DNA of 64,000 bases from Prolixibacteraceae bacterium (GTDB lineage Bacteria > Bacteroidota > Bacteroidia > Bacteroidales > Prolixibacteraceae), in NCBI GenBank assembly GCA_009773765.1, contig WTWZ01000002.1:158821-222820 (forward strand). The letters run 5' to 3'. Position numbers and translations under genes: made by a program. The notes beneath the pieces are model-generated. The model saw only the letters and a list, made by a program, of their open reading frames with translations, was not told the DNA's origin and ran no database searches. Position 1 is the stretch's first letter. Every line of letters starts with the position of its first letter. Shown in pieces: positions 54,061 through 62,864 of the stretch.

Positions 54061-55134
54061 ATGGAAAAATACATAAATGTGGGTCAGGTAGCTAAAATGA
54101 TTGGAGTAAGCGCTGAAACATTGAGGCGTTGGGATAGGTCGGGAAAATTTGAAAGTATTCGCCATCCTATCAATAATTACAGGGTTTATACTGAAAATAA
54201 TGTAATAGCCTTGGTTGAAGAGTTACAACTTGAGTTGGAATATCGGAAACCTTCAATAAAAGCTTTAAAAACAAATCCGGTATTTGAAACGGAAATTGGG
54301 AAATTATATCAATCTGATGCGATAGAATTTTTGAAATCGTTAGAGAATGAATCAGTCGATTTGATTTTTTCAGATCCTCCTTACAATATCAATATTGCTG
54401 ATTGGGATACATTCTCTTCCCAGAAGGAATATATAGATTGGAGCATGAAATGGATAAAAGAGGCCCATCGTATTTTGAAAAAAACAGGTTCGCTTTATAT
54501 TTGTGGCTTTTCTGAAATACTTGCAGATTTAAAATGGTCAGCGTCACATTTATTTCATAGTTGTAAGTGGTTGGTTTGGTTTTATCGCAACAAAGGAAAT
54601 TTGGGAGGTAGCTGGGGAAGATCACATGAAAGTATTTTACATTTCCGAAAAACTAAGGATTTTATTTTCAATATCGATGAAGTCAGGATTCCTTATAACA
54701 ATCACACGCTAAAATATCCGGCAAGAAAACAGGCCGAGTCTTCACAATTTTCAAACGGAAATGGGAAAACGTATGAATGGACGCCCAATCCATTAGGTGC
54801 AAAACCAAAGGATGTTTTTGAGATACCTACTATTTCAAATGGATCATGGGAAAAAACTTCCCACAAAACACAAAAACCTGTCGAGTTACTAAGGAAGATA
54901 ATTCTTTCTTCATCAAATCAAGATAGTTTAATCCTCGATCCGTTTGGTGGATCGGGCACTACTTATGCTGTTGCTGAGGCATATAAAAGGAAATGGCTTG
55001 GTTCTGAATTGGAATCCGAATATTGCACAATAATTAAAAACAGATTGTCCGACAAAAATCATTTGGAGAAAATTTTGTCAGGGAAAGACGAAAAGGAATC
55101 TAACGTAAGGCGTTCAAAATTAAGGGGTGAGTAG
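54061..55134 (+). CDS. DNA methyltransferase with N-terminal MerR-type helix-turn-helix
   Basis: A 357-residue protein from ATG 54061. Residues 1-45 are a MerR-type DNA-binding domain (VGQVAKMIGVSAETLRRWDR, then HPINNYRVYT). The rest is a beta-class adenine-N6 or cytosine-N4 methyltransferase: motif IV DPPY (105-108), a central target-recognition region (GSWGRSHESILHFRKT), then TQKPVELLRKI and motif I FGGSGTT (295-301). It protects the host against the restriction enzyme encoded convergently. The fused HTH and the repeats at its own start suggest autoregulation. The product overlaps the restriction gene end by 15 bp. Confidence 0.88.
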   Translation: MEKYINVGQVAKMIGVSAETLRRWDRSGKFESIRHPINNYRVYTENNVIALVEELQLELEYRKPSIKALKTNPVFETEIGKLYQSDAIEFLKSLENESVDLIFSDPPYNINIADWDTFSSQKEYIDWSMKWIKEAHRILKKTGSLYICGFSEILADLKWSASHLFHSCKWLVWFYRNKGNLGGSWGRSHESILHFRKTKDFIFNIDEVRIPYNNHTLKYPARKQAESSQFSNGNGKTYEWTPNPLGAKPKDVFEIPTISNGSWEKTSHKTQKPVELLRKIILSSSNQDSLILDPFGGSGTTYAVAEAYKRKWLGSELESEYCTIIKNRLSDKNHLEKILSGKDEKESNVRRSKLRGE

Positions 55135-56011
55135 ATCCCAAATATCTTTGGTTATCAGCTCAGAAAATGATTTCATGTATTTGTTAAATGGTTCTTTGAA
55201 CACATTGGGAGGAGGGTCAAGATAATAAATTCCATCAAGTTTAGTCAGAAATGCAGAATAAACCATAAATAATCCCGATACCAGGGTAAAGCTGATATTA
55301 TCACTTTCCTTTCTTTGCACATCATTGAGAAAAATTCCTATCACTTTCTGTTCATGTTGTACAAATCTCTCAAGTAATATTTTGTCAATAAACATTTTGC
55401 CCATTCGATCTTTGGAAGTTGTTTTTGCAGAAACAACTATTTCATTCTTATCCAAATATTTACCGGTTGATTTCGCAGATTTATATGGAGAAAGGATTAA
55501 ATCATTTTCACATTTGTAGTTTTTTATTCCTTCATCGGTTTGATATGGGATTTGCAGTACCGTTTTTTTATTGGCAATTCCCATTTCAGTAAAAATAGCT
55601 TTTATCAATTCTTCGAATCGGTTACCAACGAGTTTTCTTGCACTATTGGGATTTGCCAGCAAATCAAATCCAACCCCAATAGATTGTTGAATCGTGTAGA
55701 GCACACTTTCTAACAATTCCTTTTCTGAAACATCCCACTGAGTATTTTGTACTTTGAGTTTCTCAAATGATTTTTCAAATTCTTTCAGTTTATTTTTAAA
55801 ATCTGCCGGAGAATATATGAAAAGTCGTTGATTAATGGGCCTAATGTATTTTAACGTTCCGGCAATTGATGAGGAATGAATCATGTAGCCATTCTTCAAT
55901 TGTTCATCACTTAAAAACGATTGGTAAATATTCTAATACACGTAAAGTAACTTTTGTGAATTCTTCAATTGTATATTTAGGTTTTTGAAGGTCTTCTATC
56001 AATGAAAGCAT
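55120..56011 (-). pseudogene. Type II restriction endonuclease, frameshifted near the N-terminus
   Basis: The main frame (259 residues from TTG 55899) carries a PD-(D/E)xK-like core: GNRFEELIKAIFTEMGI, KCENDLILSPYK and VVSAKTTSKDRMGKMFIDKI, with the KTTSKDR motif common in type II enzymes. Upstream, a frame from ATG 56011 (MLSLIEDLQKPKYTIEEFTK, ending EYLPIVFK) stops at TGA. Removing one T of the five-T run (plus-strand AAAAA, 55913-55917) joins the two as EYLPIVLSDEQLKNGYMIHS and gives 296 residues. Either the gene is inactivated or phase-variable, the sequence has an error, or translation begins at TTG. Recognition sequence unknown. Confidence 0.65.
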
Positions 56012-56069
56012 ATTTTTTTCTGCTAAATTAACAATTCATCAGAGAATTCATAGTACCATTTCATTAAAC

Positions 56070-56100
56070 AAAAAAAGCCATGAATTACTTCAAGGCTTTT
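56070..56100 (-). terminator. Terminator of tRNA-His
   Basis: On the minus strand AAAAGCC and GGCTTTT pair around a 14-base loop, followed by a run of T, 5 bp after the tRNA CCA end. Confidence 0.7.
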
Positions 56101-56104
56101 AAAG

Positions 56105-56182
56105 TGGGGTGGATGATGGGATTTGAACCCACGACCTTCGGAACCACAATCCGACGTTCTAACCAACTGAACTACAACCACC
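56105..56182 (-). tRNA. tRNA-His (GTG)
   Basis: The minus strand folds as a tRNA: acceptor GTGGTTG/CATCCAC with an extra 5' G opposite C73 as in tRNA-His, D-arm TAGTTCAGTTGGTTAGA, anticodon arm TCGGATTGTGGTTCCGA with anticodon GTG, T-arm GTGGGTTCAAATCCCAT, and encoded CCA. It stands alone. Confidence 0.95.
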
Positions 56183-56305
56183 ATATATTTTTGAGGGGGC
56201 AAATATAATATTTTTATTAATGAAAAGGAAGAACCGGATTCAGAATTGGCGATTTTGATATCAATAAAATTGCACCCTGTTATAGGTCGGTTTATATTGA
56301 ATTAA

Positions 56306-56600
56306 AATCCTCCGGTACCAATCCTTAATTTTAGTGAAAAGCCGGAATTTGGATTTGAAATAACACCATAGCCAACTAATTTTTCAGGTAAAGTGGATGT
56401 GAAAAACGAAGAGATACTTGATGCAAAGGGAAAAATAGTAAAACTCACTTTGAATTTAAGGAGCGTCCCAAAACCCGTGAAACTCTTTATCAATGCGTCG
56501 GGGCGCGGAATAAATTTTCGGGTTAACTTTAAAATCTGGCAAGTTCTGAAGCCCCTCTTTACCAATCGTCAAATGCCGGAGAGGAACAAGAAATAAAAAA
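56306..56600 (-). pseudogene. Possible decayed C-terminus of an outer-membrane beta-barrel
   Basis: Two minus-strand frames contain pieces that read like barrel ends: LPDFKVNPKIYSAPRRID in one and KLVGYGVISNPNSGFSLKL followed by RIGTGGF at the stop in another. NPKxYSxPRR is common near the C-terminus of TonB-dependent receptors in this phylum. No complete gene is present; the reading is weak and a random ORF cannot be excluded. Confidence 0.3.
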
Positions 56601-56625
56601 TGCCGGAGTTACTGCCCCGGCATTT
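56598..56625 (-). terminator. Terminator of the sugar isomerase gene
   Basis: AAATGCCGG / CCGGCATTT, 9-bp stem with a 10-base loop, followed on the minus strand by a T run; 22 bp beyond the stop at 56647. Confidence 0.8.
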
Positions 56626-56646
56626 TTATTTCAATATCCTGATGTT

Positions 56647-57555
56647 TTATTCCGAAAAATTTACGTAATCGGCAGCAATCAGATATTCCAAACTTTTTTT
56701 ACAGCTTTCGAGTGGTGGAAAATTGTATTCTTCAACCTCAACAATTCCATATTTAACACCCGATTTTTCTTTTGCTGCAAAAATTGCAGCAAAATCCATA
56801 GTTCCGCTTGCGCCTACCTCTTCTTTGTCTTTGATATGCCACAGTTCAAAACGGCCCGGATATTTTTCAAAATAATCAACCGGATTTTTACCGCCAACTA
56901 CAACCCAGTATAAATCAAGCTGGAACATCACTTTTGCAGGGTCTGTTAGTTCAAGCATCCAGTCGAAAACCGGTTTTCCGTCCAATATAGTTGTAAATTC
57001 CTTGTCGTGGTTGTGATATCCAAAACGGATTCCGGCCGCATTGCATTTTTCGCCAACTGCATTAAAATATTCGCAGTAACGTTTTAAGCCATCCAAACTT
57101 TCGTAACCTGTTCCGCCCATCCACGGCTGAACAATCCATTTAACCCCTGCCGCCTGGTGTGCAGCAATGCAAACATCCCACCATGCCATAGTTTCAGCCC
57201 ATTTTTCCTGTGTTGGCACATCCTGTCCGGTGTGGGCGCCTAAAAATTTCAAACCGTTGCTTTCGCACAGATTTTTGAATTCAACCGGGTCCATTCCATA
57301 AATTTTGCCATCGCCATAACCTGCGGTTTCAACAAATTTATAACCCATTTCACCAACGGCAGCAACGGTTCCAGCCACATTTGTATTCATGCTGTCTCTC
57401 ACAGAATACAACTGAAGGCCAATAAATTTCTCTGTTACAGCGCTCTTTTCTTCAACCGGCGCTTGTTTTGGCGCAGAGGTGCATGATACAAAGCCTTGCA
57501 ACATCAAAACTGATACGCTCACAAATAGTAAATTTTTTAAACTGATCTTTTTCAT
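56647..57555 (-). CDS. Sugar phosphate isomerase/epimerase-like lipoprotein
   Basis: A 302-residue protein (ATG 57555) with a lipoprotein signal ending FVSC. The xylose-isomerase-like TIM barrel shows IGLQLYSVRDSM, GYKFVETAGYGDG, FGYHNHDKEF, MFQLDLYWVVVGG and FELWHIKDKEE with metal-binding His, Glu and Asp. It is a paralogue of the gene at 9844-10773, but lipid-anchored rather than Tat/Sec-type exported. It probably acts on a sugar or inositol derivative in the periplasm. Confidence 0.82.
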   Translation of the reverse strand: MKKISLKNLLFVSVSVLMLQGFVSCTSAPKQAPVEEKSAVTEKFIGLQLYSVRDSMNTNVAGTVAAVGEMGYKFVETAGYGDGKIYGMDPVEFKNLCESNGLKFLGAHTGQDVPTQEKWAETMAWWDVCIAAHQAAGVKWIVQPWMGGTGYESLDGLKRYCEYFNAVGEKCNAAGIRFGYHNHDKEFTTILDGKPVFDWMLELTDPAKVMFQLDLYWVVVGGKNPVDYFEKYPGRFELWHIKDKEEVGASGTMDFAAIFAAKEKSGVKYGIVEVEEYNFPPLESCKKSLEYLIAADYVNFSE

Positions 57556-57715
57556 CGACATGTTTTTTAGATTTTGGTTATCAATAATTTATTTTTCCGA
57601 GTCCAAAAATATTGAAACCTTTTTGTTTTGAAAACTAAACCGATATATTTATTTATTTATTTGATGTTAAAATGTTAACGCTTAATCCTTAATTTTGCCG
57701 CCTTATATTTTTTAA

Positions 57716-58639
57716 ATGAAGAATAGGGAAATCCTTGCACTTGGTTCGGCATTGGGAGCCGCATTTTTTTGGAGCTTTTCGTTCATCTGGTTTAAAGTTG
57801 CATACCAAGGTTACAATCCTATAACCGTGGTCATTTTCAGACTTGCCATTGCAGCATTGCTGATTACAATTGTTGCAGCCTTCTTAAAGCGATTGCAAAA
57901 ACCCTCAAAAGAAGATTTCAAGCTGTTTGTGCTTATGGCTTTTTTCGAACCTTTTATCTATTTTTTAGGCGAAAGTTATGGTTTGAAATATGTTTCATCG
58001 ACTGTTGCAGCCGTTATTGTTGCCACAATTCCGCTGATTTCGCCGGTTTTCGCCTGGTACTTTTTCAGGGAACGGCTGAGATGGATGAATGTTGCCGGAC
58101 TTGCTTTCTCATTTTTGGGAGTTGGTTTGGTGGTTTTAAACGGTTCGTTTCAGTTTAATGCTTCTCCTCTCGGTGTAGGACTTGAATTTATCGCTGTTTT
58201 TGCTGCAATCGCCTATTCAATTGTTTTGCGGAAACTCGTTTTTAAATACAACACCATGTCGATTATTGCTTATCAGAATATAATCGGAATTGTATTTTTT
58301 CTGCCGGTTTGGCTGATTGTGGATTTTAACGATTTTATTTCCAGGCCTTTTCACCCGGAAGCATTCCGTGCCATTGTTTTTCTTGCTGTTTTTGCCTCCA
58401 CCCTCGCATTTGTGTTTTTTACGAATAGCATCAGGCAAATTGGTGTAAACCGTTCAAATACCTTTATCAATTTAATCCCCGTTTTTGTTGCCATTCTCTC
58501 TTATTTTATTCTGAAAGAAAGTTTGGGAACGCAGCAAATTGCCGGAATTATTATTGTTGTTGCAGGATTATTTTTGGCCCAAATAAGGCGAAAACGAAAG
58601 GAAGTTAAACAGGAAATGTTAGAAATTCATGATATTTAA
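57716..58639 (+). CDS. EamA/DMT-family transporter
   Basis: A 307-residue inner-membrane protein with ten hydrophobic helices in two EamA repeats (GAAFFWSFSFIWFKVAYQGY and GVGLEFIAVFAAIAYSIVLR regions) and a conserved FINLIPVFVAILSYFILKE block. DMT proteins export amino acids, nucleobases or other metabolites; the substrate is unknown. It is followed by the YkgJ gene 6 bp downstream. Confidence 0.88.
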   Translation: MKNREILALGSALGAAFFWSFSFIWFKVAYQGYNPITVVIFRLAIAALLITIVAAFLKRLQKPSKEDFKLFVLMAFFEPFIYFLGESYGLKYVSSTVAAVIVATIPLISPVFAWYFFRERLRWMNVAGLAFSFLGVGLVVLNGSFQFNASPLGVGLEFIAVFAAIAYSIVLRKLVFKYNTMSIIAYQNIIGIVFFLPVWLIVDFNDFISRPFHPEAFRAIVFLAVFASTLAFVFFTNSIRQIGVNRSNTFINLIPVFVAILSYFILKESLGTQQIAGIIIVVAGLFLAQIRRKRKEVKQEMLEIHDI

Positions 58640-58644
58640 AATCA

Positions 58645-59151
58645 GTGAAAAAAGTTTTTTACAAAACGCCAGCCGAATTAAAACTCCTCACCGATAAAAC
58701 CCGGGTGGAAACTTCAGCATTCATTAAAAGAATTAAAAAGAAGAAGCCAAAAAATCTGGATGATGTTGTACAGGAACTTCATGTTGAGGCATTTTCAACT
58801 TTCGATTGTCTCCAATGTGCCAACTGCTGCAAAACCATTGGCCCCCGATTAATCGACAAAGATATTGAACGGCTTACCAAAACCCTGAAAATGAAAATTT
58901 CGGATTTTACCGAAAAATATATTCTGACCGATGAGGATGGCGATTTTGTTTTCAGGGAACACCCGTGCCCATTCCTGTTGCCCGACAATTACTGCATGGT
59001 TTACGAAAACCGGCCTAAAGCCTGCCGCGAGTACCCACACACCGATCGCAAACGTTTTTACCAGATACTGGAACTCTCGCACAAAAACTGCGAAACCTGC
59101 CCTGTAGTTTTTGAAATATTTGAGGAGTTAAAGAAAGGGAATCAGTTTTAG
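58645..59151 (+). CDS. YkgJ-family cysteine-cluster protein
   Basis: A 168-residue protein with the metal-binding Cys pattern of the YkgJ/zinc-or-iron chelatase family: FDCLQCANCCKTIGPRL, HPCPFLLPDNYCMVY and PKACREYPH, plus a C-terminal NCETCPV. Eight or more Cys could hold an iron-sulfur cluster. The start is GTG at 58645, as no ATG lies before the conserved region. Function unknown. Confidence 0.82.
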   Translation: MKKVFYKTPAELKLLTDKTRVETSAFIKRIKKKKPKNLDDVVQELHVEAFSTFDCLQCANCCKTIGPRLIDKDIERLTKTLKMKISDFTEKYILTDEDGDFVFREHPCPFLLPDNYCMVYENRPKACREYPHTDRKRFYQILELSHKNCETCPVVFEIFEELKKGNQF

Positions 59152-59154
59152 ATG

Positions 59155-59505
59155 TTACTTAACTTTTTTCAAAATCCTTATTTTTGAGGAATGGCGGCTA
59201 CTATGAATTATGCCAAGTATTACAATATTATTATCTATCACTTTATAAATGATAAGCCAGCTCATACAAACTGCTTTCCGATAGATTTTTGATTTGGTCT
59301 GAATTTCTTCACATTCCCTGTACGCAAGAGGATTTTTTTCAATTTTGTCAAAAGTCTCAAAAATTTTGTCACCAACACGAATGGCATTTAAGGGTTGATG
59401 CTTAACAAACGCAATATACCCGGTAATTTCATCGATGTTTTGGAGAGCATTTTCTGTTATTCTTAACGAATAAGTTTTTGAAGTTTTTCCTTTTGCGCTG
59501 TCCAT
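59155..59505 (-). CDS. RelE/ParE-family toxin
   Basis: A 116-residue protein whose core (YSLRITENALQNIDEITGYI, NPLAYRECEE, IYRKAVCMSWLIIYKVIDNN, then ILGIIHSSRHSSK) fits the RelE/ParE fold. The start ATG 59505 overlaps the antitoxin gene by 43 bp in another frame; the first 12 residues are probably non-conserved. ParE-type proteins inhibit gyrase and RelE-type proteins cut mRNA; the subtype is not decided. Confidence 0.8.
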   Translation of the reverse strand: MDSAKGKTSKTYSLRITENALQNIDEITGYIAFVKHQPLNAIRVGDKIFETFDKIEKNPLAYRECEEIQTKSKIYRKAVCMSWLIIYKVIDNNIVILGIIHSSRHSSKIRILKKVK

Positions 59506-59732
59506 CTTTTTTTTGCTACTGTTAAACTTACGATAGGAGATTCTTCGGCAAACTCAATCCAATTTTTAAAATCTGAGTCGCTTATTAATTCACCCGGTAG
59601 TGCATACGAATGCAAATCAGGTTCTTTCAAAATACGTATCAGGTTTCTATATTCTAACTCCTTCAGCGCTTTTAAAGAATTGTTGCCGGTAAGTTCTATT
59701 TTTAATGTTTGCATAATCTCTAAATTTAACAC
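59463..59732 (-). CDS. Antitoxin of the RelE/ParE pair
   Basis: An 89-residue protein preceding and overlapping the toxin gene. It contains ALKELEYRNLIRILKEPDLH, then an acidic middle, and a C-terminal helix (VAKKRWTAQKEKLQKLIR). Size and position suit a type II antitoxin, although no clear DNA-binding motif is seen. Confidence 0.6.
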   Translation of the reverse strand: MLNLEIMQTLKIELTGNNSLKALKELEYRNLIRILKEPDLHSYALPGELISDSDFKNWIEFAEESPIVSLTVAKKRWTAQKEKLQKLIR

Positions 59733-59887
59733 AGTAAAGTTCTAAAAATTCTTTTATAAAATACAATTCGATTTTTTGATTTAATTTTATCAGTTAACAA
59801 CAAGAACCATCCAAAATTATTACTCAATCTTCCCCAATGATAATAATTAAATATCTTTGGCGTTTTACTGAAAACGTGATATTTCGA

Positions 59888-60916
59888 ATGAAGCAAAAAT
59901 ATTACCTCGCCTTTTTATTTTGTCTTACAGTTCTTGCCGGAAAAGCCCAGATTGGTGGTGAAAATACATACCAGTTTCTTGAGCTTACCAATTCAGCGCG
60001 AATTGCTGCTTTGGGCGGAAATCAAATTGCACTTTTAGATTCGACCGATTTGAATTTACCGTATCACAACCCGGCTTCGTTGCACAAATCAATGGAAGAT
60101 AAGGTTTTGGTGAATTATGTGAATTACATGGCCGACATTAATTACGGTTATGCTTCCTTCGCGAAATCGTTCGACAGTATAGGGAATTTTGCACTCGGAA
60201 TTCATTACATCAATTACGGAAAATTCCTTGAAGCCACCGAGTTTGGCGAACTAACCGGCAACGAATTTAAAGCTGCCGAATATGCGTTTCACATTATTTA
60301 TTCGAACAATTATAAGCGGTTGAATTATGGAGCTTCACTTAAACCAATCCTGTCGGTTTTCGAAAGTTACCAGTCGTTTGGGCTGGTTGCCGATTTTGGA
60401 ATTAGCATTGCCAGTAAAAGTAAATACACTAACGTTTCGCTGGTAGCCCGCAATGTGGGTTCACAAATTACCACTTATTACAACAACGGCAGTTACGAAA
60501 AAGTACCGCTTAACGTGCAGGCTGGTATCAGCAGGCGTTTAAAACATGCCCCGATAAACCTTGCACTGAATATGCAATATTTAAACCGCTGGGATTTAGG
60601 CAATCCCGACCCGGACAAGCAGGATGATGAACCCGGTTTTTTTGAGCGCGAAGAAAGTTTTGGCAAGCAAATTATGCGGCATATCGTTTTCGGAGCTGAA
60701 ATTCTACCTTCAGAAAATTTTATTATCAGGGCAGGGTATAATTATCAGCGACGGCAGGAATTAAAATTCGGTGAAAGGCCTGGAATGGTTGGTTTGTCGG
60801 CAGGTTTTGGCTTGAAAATCAAACGTTTTCGTCTCGATTATGCTATTTCGCAGTATCACCTCGCCGGCTCGTCAAACTTGTTCTCACTTGCCATTAATAT
60901 CAATAATAGTTTTTAA
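59888..60916 (+). CDS. porQ: Type IX secretion system protein PorQ
   Basis: A 342-residue outer-membrane protein from ATG 59888 (MKQKYYLAFLFCLTVLAGKA, signal peptide); an ATG-less extension to 59837 is rejected. The N-terminal block TYQFLELTNSARIAALGGNQ followed by NPASL is characteristic of PorQ, and the chain is a barrel ending in NLFSLAININNSF. PorQ, with PorU, PorV and PorZ, forms the cell-surface attachment complex that processes cargo of the type IX system. It implies secreted CTD proteins elsewhere in the genome. Confidence 0.88.
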   Translation: MKQKYYLAFLFCLTVLAGKAQIGGENTYQFLELTNSARIAALGGNQIALLDSTDLNLPYHNPASLHKSMEDKVLVNYVNYMADINYGYASFAKSFDSIGNFALGIHYINYGKFLEATEFGELTGNEFKAAEYAFHIIYSNNYKRLNYGASLKPILSVFESYQSFGLVADFGISIASKSKYTNVSLVARNVGSQITTYYNNGSYEKVPLNVQAGISRRLKHAPINLALNMQYLNRWDLGNPDPDKQDDEPGFFEREESFGKQIMRHIVFGAEILPSENFIIRAGYNYQRRQELKFGERPGMVGLSAGFGLKIKRFRLDYAISQYHLAGSSNLFSLAININNSF

Positions 60917-60963
60917 TCTGAATTATAGGAAAAAGACGAAAGTGTCTGATTTGAAAAATCAAC

Positions 60964-60971
60964 TATCTTTG
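60964..60971 (+). promoter_or_regulatory. Candidate -7 element of cmk-ispH
   Basis: TATCTTTG matches TAnnTTTG, 77 bp before the cmk start at 61049; the leader between is AT-rich and shows no clear structure. Confidence 0.4.
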
Positions 60972-61048
60972 CTTTTTTAAAGACTGAGAGATTTTTAGAT
61001 TTAAGTATCAAGACAAATTCAAACTAAAAATCAGGAATAGTCAAAATA

Positions 61049-61753
61049 ATGAAAATGGCAAACAAAAAAATCATTATAGCAATCGACGGGCATTCATCGT
61101 GCGGAAAAAGTACGATGGCCAAATCGATAGCACAGGAACTCGGATACATTTATATCGACAGTGGCGCCATGTACCGTGTGGTTACGTTGTATGCCTTGCG
61201 GAATGGATTGATAAACAATGGTGTGCCGGACAGGGAAAAGTTGATTGCCGGACTAAAAAACATAAAAATCACCTTTAAGTGGGATGAATTCCTGGGTAAA
61301 AACACCACTTTTCTGAACGGCGAAAATGTTGAAGAGGAAATCCGCAGGTTGGAAGTTTCAGAAAACGTGAGCCCAATCAGTACAATTGCTGAAATACGCC
61401 ACGAAATGGTAAAACATCAACGCGAAAACGGTTTAAATAAGGGGATTGTGATGGATGGCCGCGACATAGGAACGGTCGTTTTCCCCAATGCGGAATTGAA
61501 GATTTTTATGACTGCCTCGCCCGAAATAAGGGCACAACGACGGTTTCTGGAGTTAAAGGAAAAAGGACAGGAAGTTGATTTTGATTCCATTCTTCAAAAC
61601 GTGGAAGGTCGCGATGAAATAGACTCAAACCGCGAAGTTAGCCCGCTTAAAAGAGCTGATGACGCACTGATTCTGGATAACAGCTATTTATCGCGCGAAG
61701 AGCAGTTGAAATGGACATTGGAAAAAGTAAAGGAAATAACAGAGCGAATATGA
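61049..61753 (+). CDS. cmk: Cytidylate kinase
   Basis: Phosphorylates CMP and dCMP. The 234-residue protein has the P-loop AIDGHSSCGKSTMAKSI, DSGAMYRVVTLYAL and MDGRDIGTVVFPNAELKIFM, followed by the LID with RAQRRFLELKEKGQ. A start two codons later (61055) is also possible. Its TGA overlaps the ispH ATG by 4 bp. Confidence 0.95.
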   Translation: MKMANKKIIIAIDGHSSCGKSTMAKSIAQELGYIYIDSGAMYRVVTLYALRNGLINNGVPDREKLIAGLKNIKITFKWDEFLGKNTTFLNGENVEEEIRRLEVSENVSPISTIAEIRHEMVKHQRENGLNKGIVMDGRDIGTVVFPNAELKIFMTASPEIRAQRRFLELKEKGQEVDFDSILQNVEGRDEIDSNREVSPLKRADDALILDNSYLSREEQLKWTLEKVKEITERI

Positions 61754-62613
61754 TAGTGGAGATTGATAAAAAGTCGGGATTTTGCTTTGGGGTAATTAAT
61801 GCAATAAGGGCAGCAGAAAATGAATTGAGCAATTCAGAATATCTGTATTGTTTAGGCGACATTGTTCATAACGGAATGGAAGTGGAACGCCTTGAAAAAC
61901 TGGGGTTGAAATCTATCTCAAAAGAAGAATATTTTACTTTGAAAGATTGCAAAGTTTTAATCCGTGCACATGGCGAACCGCCCGAAACTTACGATTATGC
62001 AAAACAAAACAACATCGAATTAATTGATGCAACATGCCCTGTGGTTTTAACTTTGCAGGAAAAGGTAAAAAAATCATACGATTCAACAGTCGATCAGCAG
62101 GGACAGATTGTAATTTATGGAAAAAAAGGCCATGCCGAAATTGATGGTTTAAACGGGCAGACCAACCACAAATCAATCATTATCGAAAGCATCGCTGAAA
62201 TCGACAAAATAGATGCAACCAAACCGGTTTCGCTATACTCGCAAACCACAAAACGACTTGAGGATTTTTATGAACTGGCCGGACTTTTAAAATCGAAAAT
62301 GCAGCCGGGAGTGCCGGTTGAGATAAAAGATACCATTTGCCGGCAGGTTTCGAACCGGGTGCCCAACCTGAAAATATTCTCGAAAAATTACGACTTGATT
62401 TTATTTGTTGCAGGCAAAAAAAGTTCGAACGGCCAGTATTTATTTAGTATTTGCAGGGAGGAAAACCCAAATTCGCACATCATTTCCGGAACCGACGAAA
62501 TTAACTGCGAATGGTTTTCGGGCATCAATTCTGTTGGAATCTGCGGCGCAACTTCAACACCGAATTGGTTAATGGAAGAAGTTGCACTATGGGTAAACAC
62601 CAATTTTAATTAG
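61750..62613 (+). CDS. ispH: 4-hydroxy-3-methylbut-2-enyl diphosphate reductase
   Basis: Last enzyme of the non-mevalonate isoprenoid pathway, an iron-sulfur reductase. From ATG 61750 it has 287 residues. The cluster cysteines are in SGFCFGVINA, DATCPVVL and KDTICRQVSNR; the active-site Glu/Thr region and ICGATSTPNWLMEEVA are present. The ATGA overlap with cmk shows translational coupling. An upstream in-frame start at 61711 would overlap cmk by 43 bp and is rejected. Confidence 0.95.
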   Translation: MIVEIDKKSGFCFGVINAIRAAENELSNSEYLYCLGDIVHNGMEVERLEKLGLKSISKEEYFTLKDCKVLIRAHGEPPETYDYAKQNNIELIDATCPVVLTLQEKVKKSYDSTVDQQGQIVIYGKKGHAEIDGLNGQTNHKSIIIESIAEIDKIDATKPVSLYSQTTKRLEDFYELAGLLKSKMQPGVPVEIKDTICRQVSNRVPNLKIFSKNYDLILFVAGKKSSNGQYLFSICREENPNSHIISGTDEINCEWFSGINSVGICGATSTPNWLMEEVALWVNTNFN

Positions 62614-62628
62614 ATAATTTGAAGTTCG

Positions 62629-62750
62629 TTTGACCTCAGCGAGGTCAAATGTTTATAGAAATGTTGTACCAAGGATTATATTCGACCCGGGCCCGGGTCG
62701 CACATCTATTTCTGAATTTGGTTCTATAAACATGCAAATCCGCTGGATTT
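62629..62750. repeat. Nested palindromic element between ispH and priA
   Basis: Four inverted repeats are nested: TTTGACCT/AGGTCAAA around CAGCG (62629-62649); ATGTTTATAGAA (62649-62660) with TTCTATAAACAT (62722-62733); inside it the 18-bp perfect palindrome CGACCCGGGCCCGGGTCG (62683-62700); and AAATCC-GCT-GGATTT (62736-62750). The whole could form a cruciform or a branched RNA. It resembles dispersed intergenic repeats of this group. Nothing else is seen in the 250-bp gap. Confidence 0.7.
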
Positions 62751-62864
62751 AATATAATTAAGCAGGATAAACCAAAATAAAAATATCCACAAAAGAACAT
62801 CATAAAAAGCCCAATTCAATTTGTTTATTTTGAACTACATTTATAACAAAATTATTCCTTTTCA

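Noticed and set aside
56105..56182. tRNA-His as an integration site for the restriction-modification genes
   Set aside because: I could not find a duplicated tRNA 3' segment or an integrase near 53570-56182, so no att site is claimed.
56393..56596. Plus-strand 67-codon frame (MDVKNEEILDAKGK...)
   Set aside because: It is opposite to the barrel-like minus-strand relic and shows no family pattern; neither frame is convincing as an intact gene.
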